DNA of 64,000 bases from Actinomycetota bacterium (GTDB lineage Bacteria; Actinomycetota; Acidimicrobiia; Acidimicrobiales; Microtrichaceae), in NCBI GenBank assembly GCA_016870275.1, contig VGBZ01000010.1, positions 21,290 through 85,289 on the forward strand. The letters run 5' to 3'. Position 1 is the first letter of the stretch, and every line of letters begins with the position of its first letter. Under the pieces are notes generated by a model that saw nothing but the letters and a program-made list of their open reading frames with translations, was not told where the DNA came from and searched no databases. Below are positions 8,999-16,027 of the stretch, piece by piece. The position numbers and the translations under genes are program-made.

Positions 8999-10822
8999 TC
9001 AGTCGAGCTCGAGTTCCGGCATCGGCCCGGTCCACTCGGGCTGATCCCCGCGCAGGAGGATGCAGTCCTCCAGCACGAGCACGTCCATCTCGGTGGTCAT
9101 GAAGCACCGGTAGGCGTCGTCGGGAGTGTGGACGATCGGCTCACCCCGGACGTTGAACGAGGTGTTCACCACCACCGGACACCCGGTCAGGTCGTTGAAG
9201 GCGCTGATGAGCCGGTGGAACTCCGGAGCGCGGTCCCGGTCGACCGTCTGGACCCGGGCCGAGCCGTCCACGTGGGTCACGGCGGGGATCTCGGAGCGGA
9301 TCGCGGCGAGCTGGTCGAAGATCGAGGCGCCCTCGTCGACGTCCCGGGCCTCGCTGCGGCGGGACGCCGCCACCGGCGCGGTGAACAACATGTACGGCGA
9401 CTCCTGTGTCACCTCGAACCAGTCCGCCGCGTGTTCGGCGAGCACCGCCGGTGCGAACGGCCGGAACGACTCTCGCTGCTTGATCTTCACGTTCAGGACG
9501 CGCTGCATCTCGGGGTCACGCGGGTCGGCCAGGATCGACCGGTTGCCCAGGGCCCGTGGTCCGAACTCCATGCGACCCTGGAACATCCCGACGACGTTGC
9601 CGTCGGCGAGCAGGCCGGCGACGTGGGCGGCCCGTTCGTCCGGGTCCGCGATCCGCCGGTGCGGTCGCCCCACACGGTCGAGCTCCTCGCTGATCCCGTC
9701 AGCGTCGAACGAGGGACCGAGGAACGCCCCGTGCATGCCATCTTGCGGGTCGACGACCCGGGGTTGCTCCAGCACCTCGTGCCACGCCCACAGGGCGGCT
9801 CCCAGCGCGCTGCCCGCGTCGCCGGCGGCGGGCTGGACCCAGATCCGCTCGAACGGACCCTCGGCGAGCAGCCGGGAGTTGGCGACGCAGTTGAGGGCCA
9901 CGCCACCCGCCATGACCAGGTCCCGCTCACCGGTCAGGTCGTGGACGTGGGCGGCCATCCTCAGGACGACCTCCTCGAGGACCTCCTGGATGGAACGGGC
10001 CAGGTCGCACTCCCGCTGGGTGATCGCCGACTCGGGTCGTCGGGGCGGGCCCCCGAAGAGGTGCTCGAACCGCCGGCTCGTCATCCTCGTCCCGGCCAGG
10101 AAGTCGAAGTAGCGCATGTCGAGGGTGAACGATCCCTCGGGCGTCACGTCGAGCAGGTGGTCCCGGATCGCATCGGCGAAACGTGGCCGGCCGTACGGGG
10201 CGAGTCCCATGAGCTTGTACTCGCCGGAGTTCACCTTGAAACCGGCGTGGTAGGTGAAGGCCGAGTAGAGGAGGCCGAGGGAGTTCGGGAAGCGGATCTC
10301 CTCGAGCAGTTCGAGTCGCCGACCCGCGCCAGAGCCGATCGAGCTCGTGGCCCACTCGCCGACGCCGTCGACGGTCAGGACGGCGGCCCGCTCGAACGGT
10401 GAGGGGTAGAACGCGGCTGCGGCGTGGCTCGTGTGGTGGTCCGCGAACAGGATCGGGTCGGGCACCTCGTAGCCGAGGTCCCGCAGGCCCTTCTCGATCT
10501 CGTAGGGCGTCCAGAGCTTGCGGTTGACCCATTCGGACACGGCTGCGTTGACGCTGCGCAGCCCGCGGGTGCCGGCTGCGGCGTAGGACCGGAGGATCCG
10601 TGAGAACGTCGTGAGCGGCTTGTCGTAGTAGACGACGGCGTCGAGTCCGTCGTGGGCGACGCCGGCGTTCCGCAGGCACCAGTCGATGGCGTCGGTGGGG
10701 AAGCGCGGGTCGTGCTTCTTCCGGGTGAATCGCTCCTCCTGGGCGGCTGCGACGACGACCCCGTCGGTGAGCACCGCAGCGGCTGAGTCGTGGTACAGGG
10801 CGCTGATGCCCAGAACGTGCAC
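8999..10822 (-). CDS. NodU/CmcH-family carbamoyltransferase 1
   Basis: The 607-aa protein is of full family length. The N-terminal ASKHA/Kae1-like domain begins HVLGISALYHDSAAA with QEERFTR at residues 28-34. It contains the metal-binding HHTSHA at 129-134 and DGVGEWATSS. The C-terminal carbamoyltransferase domain has GRMEFGPRALGNRSI, ESFRPFAP and NTSFNVRGEPI. Family members make carbamoyl-adenylate from carbamoyl phosphate and ATP and pass it to a hydroxyl group, as in NodU on Nod factors. Here a sugar hydroxyl is likely. The apparent start is GTG 10822, and the six bases TATCCT lie exactly 6 nt before it, suggesting a leaderless mRNA. It is divergent from SGNH hydrolase 1. A paralogue lies at 33420-35225. 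Confidence 0.93.
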   Translation of the reverse strand: MHVLGISALYHDSAAAVLTDGVVVAAAQEERFTRKKHDPRFPTDAIDWCLRNAGVAHDGLDAVVYYDKPLTTFSRILRSYAAAGTRGLRSVNAAVSEWVNRKLWTPYEIEKGLRDLGYEVPDPILFADHHTSHAAAAFYPSPFERAAVLTVDGVGEWATSSIGSGAGRRLELLEEIRFPNSLGLLYSAFTYHAGFKVNSGEYKLMGLAPYGRPRFADAIRDHLLDVTPEGSFTLDMRYFDFLAGTRMTSRRFEHLFGGPPRRPESAITQRECDLARSIQEVLEEVVLRMAAHVHDLTGERDLVMAGGVALNCVANSRLLAEGPFERIWVQPAAGDAGSALGAALWAWHEVLEQPRVVDPQDGMHGAFLGPSFDADGISEELDRVGRPHRRIADPDERAAHVAGLLADGNVVGMFQGRMEFGPRALGNRSILADPRDPEMQRVLNVKIKQRESFRPFAPAVLAEHAADWFEVTQESPYMLFTAPVAASRRSEARDVDEGASIFDQLAAIRSEIPAVTHVDGSARVQTVDRDRAPEFHRLISAFNDLTGCPVVVNTSFNVRGEPIVHTPDDAYRCFMTTEMDVLVLEDCILLRGDQPEWTGPMPELELD

Positions 10823-10844
10823 GTTGGTAGGATAGAACCGGGTG
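10822..10844. promoter_or_regulatory. Compact divergent promoter with overlapping -10 elements
   Basis: Only 21 nt separate the two start codons. On the minus strand TATCCT (10834-10829) ends 6 nt before GTG 10822. On the plus strand TAGGAT (10828-10833) ends 10 nt before GTG 10844. The two -10-like hexamers overlap almost completely and no Shine-Dalgarno sequence is visible for either gene. This fits leaderless or near-leaderless transcripts, common in actinobacteria. The -35 regions are weak. Confidence 0.4.
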
Positions 10845-12892
10845 TGGCGGAACTCACCCGGCGGTCGAGACGTGGAGTGCCGGTGGCGCACACAGCAGCA
10901 GGCGGAGGGGTGCGTCGTTGGGTTCCGGTCGTCGCGCCGCTCGCCATCGCTGCGCTGTTCGCCTGGCTCGGCCACCCCACGCGTGCGTGGGTGCTGGTGG
11001 CCCTCGCAGCGGTCGTGTTCGTGCTCGTGGTCGCCGGGGTGCCGGTCGAACGTTACGTCGAGCGGGGTGCGGCCCGTCTGGCGCACTGGCTCGGCGTGGT
11101 GCTCGGCACGGGCGTGGGCTTGGTGCTGGTTGCGGCGGGCGGTCTGGTCCGCCTCGCCGGCGGTGATCCCCTCACGCCGAGACGGGACCGAGGCGCCGGG
11201 TGGCGTCCGGCGCCCGGCCGTGAGGACGGGGTCCTGTTGGCGTCGGCGACGTTCGGACTGGAAGGCGCCCGGGCGGGTGCGGCCGGCGAACGGACCTGGA
11301 GGACAGCGGCCCGGGCCGGTGTCCTCGCCATCGGGGTCCTGGCGCTGCTCGTGCTCGCGGACCTGGGCATCGGTCTGACCTGGGAGCGGCTCACCGGAGC
11401 GGGTGCGCCGCTCGAGTCGGTCCAGACCCGCATGAACTTCACGGGCAACCAGGACACGGTCGCCGACGTGCGGGCGGAACTGCCCGCCATGTCCGCCTAC
11501 CCGTGGGCCGACGCCTACTTCCGGGAGATCCAGCGCACGCCCTACGGGTACTGGCCGTTCACGGAGAGTCGTCCGCTCGGCTTCGAGGGCGAGTACGTCA
11601 ACCTGGAGGGGTGGAGCCGTCGCACCTACGAACCCCCCGACCTCCCCGCCGACGCCCCGGTGGTGTGGATGTTCGGTGGGTCCACGACCTGGGGCGAGGG
11701 CCAACGTGACGACTACACGATCGCCTCGTACCTGGCCCGGATCGCCGAGGAGCAGGGCACACCGATCAAGGTGGTGAACTACGGCCAGCGCGGCTGGACC
11801 CACTTCCAGGAAATGATCCTCTTCGAGCAGCTCCTCGCCTCGGAGCCGGCACCGGACGTGGCGATCTTCTACGACGGCGCCAACGAGATCAACGCCCAGA
11901 CCCTCGGTGCCAAGGGCGTCCCGACGCACACGATGACCGATCAGTACGCCCGGATCCTCACCGGCAGCTCCGTCCAGGCGTTCGAGGGCGACACGCCTGC
12001 GGCGCCACCCTCGGCGGCGGCCACCGCCTGGACGGCCTATGCGGGCCACTCGGCGACGGGGAAGCTGCTCCGGTGGCTGCGGAGCGGTTTCGACCAGCCC
12101 GCAGGCGCCTCCACACTCCAGGGTGACGCCGACGGTGCTGGCAGCGACGACGGTGAGGATCTGGGGACCAACTACGTGAAGACCGTCGAGGACGCCGTCC
12201 GGGCCGTGGACGTCTACGAACGGGGTCGGCGGGTGACCGAGTTCCTCGCCGACGAGGCGGGTGTCCGGACCGTCTTCTTCTGGCAGCCGCAGATGGCCGG
12301 TCCGGCCGAGCTGTGGGCGAACGACAACGTCTCGGCGCCGACCATCGACATCAGCGACGCCCTCGACGGTCGGGAGGAGGACGTCTATATCGACGGTGGA
12401 CACACCAACGAACTGGGAGCGGAGATCGTCGCCGAGCGGATCTGGGACGACCTGGCGCCGGTCGTGGGTTCCGCCGCCGGTGTCGCGTTCCGACCGCAAC
12501 CGGTGCAGCCGGAGCCCGCCACCCCGACGAGTGCGTCCAGGATCAGCGAGGCCGAGGCCTCCCTCTCCCAGGCCGTCGACGATCCGTGTGCCCTCGAGGC
12601 GTGGTCCATGCGACTCCTTACGCTGGTGGCCGCCGACGCCGCCGAGTCGGCCCGGATCGGCGATCTCGCCGCCCGATTCTTCGGGTCGCTCGCCGCCACC
12701 CTGCCCGCAGGTGCCGAACGTGAGCGCCAAGTGCTCCTCGGTGCGGCATCCCGTGTCCGGGAGCAGGCCCTCGCCGGACCCGTCGATCCTTCGTCGCCGG
12801 TGGTCCCACAGCTCCCGCTCGCCGCCGACCCCGAGTTCGTGCCGGTCATCCAGTCGGTGCTGGCATCCGTCGCCGACCGTCCGGGTTGCTGA
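10844..12892 (+). CDS. Membrane-anchored SGNH/GDSL hydrolase 1
   Basis: The protein is 682 aa from GTG 10844. Three or four hydrophobic helices lie in residues 26-177, then a linker, then an SGNH domain. Block I is FGGSTTWG with the candidate nucleophile Ser280. DGANE at 344-348 stands where block III (GxND) is expected. The catalytic Asp/His pair is in DGGHTNELG (Asp517, His520). The remaining ~150 residues have no recognised motif. SGNH enzymes with N-terminal membrane helices usually add or remove acyl groups on extracytoplasmic glycans. The same domain layout occurs at 31863-33368, again next to a carbamoyltransferase, so the two functions are probably linked. It converges with the methyltransferase gene 17 nt away. 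Confidence 0.85.
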   Translation: MAELTRRSRRGVPVAHTAAGGGVRRWVPVVAPLAIAALFAWLGHPTRAWVLVALAAVVFVLVVAGVPVERYVERGAARLAHWLGVVLGTGVGLVLVAAGGLVRLAGGDPLTPRRDRGAGWRPAPGREDGVLLASATFGLEGARAGAAGERTWRTAARAGVLAIGVLALLVLADLGIGLTWERLTGAGAPLESVQTRMNFTGNQDTVADVRAELPAMSAYPWADAYFREIQRTPYGYWPFTESRPLGFEGEYVNLEGWSRRTYEPPDLPADAPVVWMFGGSTTWGEGQRDDYTIASYLARIAEEQGTPIKVVNYGQRGWTHFQEMILFEQLLASEPAPDVAIFYDGANEINAQTLGAKGVPTHTMTDQYARILTGSSVQAFEGDTPAAPPSAAATAWTAYAGHSATGKLLRWLRSGFDQPAGASTLQGDADGAGSDDGEDLGTNYVKTVEDAVRAVDVYERGRRVTEFLADEAGVRTVFFWQPQMAGPAELWANDNVSAPTIDISDALDGREEDVYIDGGHTNELGAEIVAERIWDDLAPVVGSAAGVAFRPQPVQPEPATPTSASRISEAEASLSQAVDDPCALEAWSMRLLTLVAADAAESARIGDLAARFFGSLAATLPAGAERERQVLLGAASRVREQALAGPVDPSSPVVPQLPLAADPEFVPVIQSVLASVADRPGC

Positions 12893-12909
12893 GCGCTCCG
12901 GCTGGACGT

Positions 12910-13911
12910 TCAGCGGTTCGCTGCGAGTCGTGCAGCGAGTTCGGGCAGTGCGACGTCGACCAGCTCGCTGTCGATCCGTGACGCGGCCAGCTCGCGCACG
13001 CAGGTCCTACTCGCGGTGTCGAGGTCGCCGTGGAGCGTGTGCAGCTGCACCAGCGCCGCACGGACGTTCGGTCGGCGCTCGGGGTCGACCAGCGAGGCGG
13101 CCCAGTCGAAGGCCGCCTCGATCTCGTCGTCCGCGAAGTCGTCCATGGATGTGGGTTCGAACGCCGCCTCCGGGAGCGACCGGATGAGTTCGAACGCGAA
13201 CGATCCGGCGTTCGGCACCTGTTCCAGCTCGGCGAAGTGACTCCGCCAGCGGTGGTGCCACAGGTGGATCCACGGGGTGCAGGCGTGCGCCCAGTCCTGC
13301 TCGACCACGACGGAGCCGACGACCAGCGCCGGGAGGAACGTCGCCGCCAGGTGGTTCCAGATCTCCCAGGTCTTCGCGACGTCGACGAAGAGGAACTCGA
13401 TCGGGAGGTCCCGGTCCCAGGTCGCGTCGAGCACGTCGCCCTGGTGGGGGCGGACCCGGGCGCTGCGGGCGCCCAGACGGGTCCGGTACAGGTCCAGGAA
13501 GTCGTCCCCGTCGTGGAACCGGCCCTCGAGCGGCAGGCCGGCGGTGCGCGCCTCGATGTCGTCGAAGACGAACAGGTCGTAGGCATCGACGACGACGTCC
13601 GTCGCGGCCGGGTTCCTGGACGCGCCGTCCAGGATGCCTGCGGTGATGTCGCCGAGCCACGGCCCGAGTTCCACGACCGCTCCGATGCCGCGGAGCTGGG
13701 TCGCAGCGTGTCGGGTCACCCAGGCCACCTCCCACGGGGAGCAGATGTCGACGAGCGCCAGTGGATCGGTGAACCAGGTCCGTGGGAACCAGCGGGCGAG
13801 CGGCCGTCCCCCGGTGGCGAGCTCCCAGCGGAACCTCCGGACCCTCGATCGAATCCCGTAGAGGCGCTGACGGGCGGACAGTCCGGGGACCGCCTGTTCG
13901 GTGGTGCGCAC
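12910..13911 (-). CDS. Class I SAM-dependent methyltransferase-like protein
   Basis: The 333-aa protein starts at GTG 13911. The central region has the order of a Rossmann methyltransferase: VVELGPWLGDITAGI (motif I variant, GPWLG in place of GxGxG), VVVDAYDLF at the end of strand 2, and IEFLFVDVAKTWE around motif IV. This resembles the macrocin O-methyltransferase/Methyltransf_24 group. Because motif I is not canonical, methyl transfer is likely but not certain. It is the last gene of the leftward array and starts 24 nt after the stop of the small DUF5989-like gene. A role in O-methylating a sugar of the locus is inferred from position. Confidence 0.72.
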   Translation of the reverse strand: MRTTEQAVPGLSARQRLYGIRSRVRRFRWELATGGRPLARWFPRTWFTDPLALVDICSPWEVAWVTRHAATQLRGIGAVVELGPWLGDITAGILDGASRNPAATDVVVDAYDLFVFDDIEARTAGLPLEGRFHDGDDFLDLYRTRLGARSARVRPHQGDVLDATWDRDLPIEFLFVDVAKTWEIWNHLAATFLPALVVGSVVVEQDWAHACTPWIHLWHHRWRSHFAELEQVPNAGSFAFELIRSLPEAAFEPTSMDDFADDEIEAAFDWAASLVDPERRPNVRAALVQLHTLHGDLDTASRTCVRELAASRIDSELVDVALPELAARLAANR

Positions 13912-13935
13912 GTCGACCGACTCCGACCGCTGCGC

Positions 13936-14106
13936 TCAGAACAGCGTGTACACGGCGACCGGGACGGCAGCCTGGGTGGTGGTGACCGCCAGGGCGATGA
14001 GGCCGAGCAGGACCATCATCGGGATGAACCACCAGACGCGGTTGACCGCCGAGTACCGGACCACGTCCCGGGACAACCGCAGCAGGTGCTTCAGTCGCAG
14101 TCGCAC
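13936..14106 (-). CDS. DUF5989-like small membrane protein 1 (56 aa)
   Basis: This is a 56-codon gene from GTG 14106. It has a basic N-terminus, the segment DVVRYSAVNRVWW, one long hydrophobic helix at about residues 26-44, and the C-terminus AVYTLF. I recognise it as DUF5989-like, a family of about 50-residue proteins that I recall sitting next to carbamoyltransferases. The second copy at 35236-35403 shares DVVRYS, the WW pair, the helix and the last five residues VYTLF. Conservation between two diverged loci supports a real gene. It lies 70 nt after the third radical SAM gene and 24 nt before the methyltransferase, all leftward. Function unknown; it may anchor or regulate a modification complex at the membrane. 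Confidence 0.85.
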   Translation of the reverse strand: MRLRLKHLLRLSRDVVRYSAVNRVWWFIPMMVLLGLIALAVTTTQAAVPVAVYTLF

Positions 14107-14176
14107 GAACTCATGGTACCGGTCGACCCCCGAGTCGTCTCCGGGGATCCCGGAATCGGCGGTCCGGTATCGGCGG

Positions 14177-16027
14177 TCACGACGACGCCGGAGTCAATCC
14201 GATGGCGACCGTGACGACGTCGCCCCGATCGACCAGAATCCGGAGCCGACGGACGGTGCCATCGGTGGCGTGAAGCTCCAGGGTGCTGTCGGCCTCTCGT
14301 CCGCTCGGGCCCGTGCCGAACTCCACCCGTTCGGTGGTCGCCGTGACCTGACCCAGGATCCGTTCGGTCTGCTGACCGAGCAGGTCCGTGGGCTCCAGTC
14401 CGAGCATCGTCACGGTGTCACCCTCGACGTCGGTCACCACTTCCGTCGCATCGCAGGTCAGGACGACGATGGCCCCCGGGGCGCTGGTGTCGAGCAGGTC
14501 GGCCCACGGGTCGTCGGGCAGCGGTGGGGGTCCCGGCGGGTTGCGCACGGCGACGAACACGGTCCGGTGGTCGATCACGTCGTCCCAAGTGAGTCGGATC
14601 TGGGTGGCGCCGGGCCCGTCGCTGCCGATCACGACGTCGTGGAGCAGGTTCGCCTCGCCTGTGCCCGACGACGGTGCGCCCAGCGCATCGGAGAGGAGCT
14701 CGACGAGTTGCTCCGGGCTCCGGGCCTGTTCCGCCCCCAGTTCCAGGAGGGTCTGCTCATGGAGTCCGTCGATCGTCGCTGCGGGCTCGTCCGTGCGGAT
14801 CGTCACCCGGGTCGGGGTCTCGTCCTCGACCCACTCCGCCAGCACCCGCATCGCCCGATCCTCCCACCGCTCGGCCCGCACCGCTGCGTCACCCCACGGT
14901 TGGATCATCACCGCCTGCCCTGTCTCGAGCACGGCCAGCCGGTTGCGCAGTGCGTCGAGTTGGCCATCCCAGACGTAGCGGAGTCGATCCAGACGGTCGG
15001 CGATCGGGTCCGCCTCGAGCTGGTGGACGACCCGGCGGAGATCATCGGCGGGTAGCTGGAACAGGCTCAGGTCGGACGGGTACAGGACCTCGTTGATCCC
15101 CACCCAGTACCCCCGGTTCTCGGCGAACTCGAGCAGGGCGGAGAACTCGTGCACGTTCGAGCGCATCACGCAGTGGGCCAGAGTGACCATCGTGCCGTGG
15201 CGTTCGGCGGCGGCCTCGAAGTGTTCGAGGTGTTCCATGACCACGGCGTGGTCGGCGCCGACTCGGATCGACTCGTAGGTCCCGGCCGTGAGGCCGTCGA
15301 GGGAGACCACAAAGGAGATGGGCAGGCGCTCGCAGATCCGCTCGATTCGTGGGGACCACTGGGTGCCGTTGGTGGTGACGGCCACCTCCGGCGGGTCGTC
15401 GAGCTCGGCGAGCATCGACAGCACCCGGAGCGGCTCGCGGCCGAGGAACGGCTCGCCTCCCAGGAAGTTCGCCTTGCGGAGGTGGGGGAGGAACTCGGCG
15501 AGCTCCTCGAAGAACGCGTCCCCGTAGACCTCGGGGAGCGGCGCTCGACCCTCGCGATGGGTCCGGATCGACGACGACCAGTCGCCGTTGCACATCACGC
15601 ACTGCAGGTTGCAGGCGTTGGTCATCGAGAACTCCATCTGGACCGGCCACTCGGGGCGGGGTCCGCTGACGTGATGCTGGTCGAAGATCCGGGCGAAGAC
15701 GATCGAGTCGTCGCCCTGGTCGACCTGCCACTGACAGAACCCGCAGCCCTGGGAGTAGTCGTCGTCGCACAGGGCGTCGCGCAGCTCCTGCGTGGCGACG
15801 CTGTCCCAGATCTCGCGGATGGTCTGTTCGGAGATGTCGCCCATGGGGGCTTCGGTGTTCTGGCAGCACGCCCGAACCCTGCCGAACTGGTCGAAGTACA
15901 TGGACGCATGCGCGGCGTAGCACGCCGCCGGGAATGGCTGCGGGGCCAGCGCCCTGTCGTCGGGCACCACCGCCGGTCGGTGGCTGCGGTCGGGGCGGAT
16001 CGAGCGGAGCGCTCTGCGGAGGCTCAT
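14177..16027 (-). CDS. N-twitch domain radical SAM protein 3
   Basis: The 616-aa protein starts at ATG 16027, inside an ATGA overlap with the stop of the UbiA-GT fusion, so the two are translationally coupled. The N-terminal twitch cysteines are Cys36, Cys54/55, Cys95 and Cys98 (CYAAH, RACC, CGFC). The radical SAM motif CNLQCVMC is at 139-146 and FLGGEPF at 188-194. The region after about residue 390 is ~220 aa long, longer than in copy 2, and unassigned. It is clearly homologous to copies 1 and 2. Coupling to a prenyl/glycosyl transferase and an amidotransferase suggests it modifies a lipid-linked sugar, but a peptide substrate cannot be excluded. No precursor peptide gene is visible nearby. 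Confidence 0.9.
   Translation of the reverse strand: MSLRRALRSIRPDRSHRPAVVPDDRALAPQPFPAACYAAHASMYFDQFGRVRACCQNTEAPMGDISEQTIREIWDSVATQELRDALCDDDYSQGCGFCQWQVDQGDDSIVFARIFDQHHVSGPRPEWPVQMEFSMTNACNLQCVMCNGDWSSSIRTHREGRAPLPEVYGDAFFEELAEFLPHLRKANFLGGEPFLGREPLRVLSMLAELDDPPEVAVTTNGTQWSPRIERICERLPISFVVSLDGLTAGTYESIRVGADHAVVMEHLEHFEAAAERHGTMVTLAHCVMRSNVHEFSALLEFAENRGYWVGINEVLYPSDLSLFQLPADDLRRVVHQLEADPIADRLDRLRYVWDGQLDALRNRLAVLETGQAVMIQPWGDAAVRAERWEDRAMRVLAEWVEDETPTRVTIRTDEPAATIDGLHEQTLLELGAEQARSPEQLVELLSDALGAPSSGTGEANLLHDVVIGSDGPGATQIRLTWDDVIDHRTVFVAVRNPPGPPPLPDDPWADLLDTSAPGAIVVLTCDATEVVTDVEGDTVTMLGLEPTDLLGQQTERILGQVTATTERVEFGTGPSGREADSTLELHATDGTVRRLRILVDRGDVVTVAIGLTPASS

Noticed and set aside
8999..12730. 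Extension of carbamoyltransferase 1 to a 1,243-codon frame
   Set aside because: Homology starts at GTG 10822; the upstream part is antisense to the SGNH gene and has no domain.
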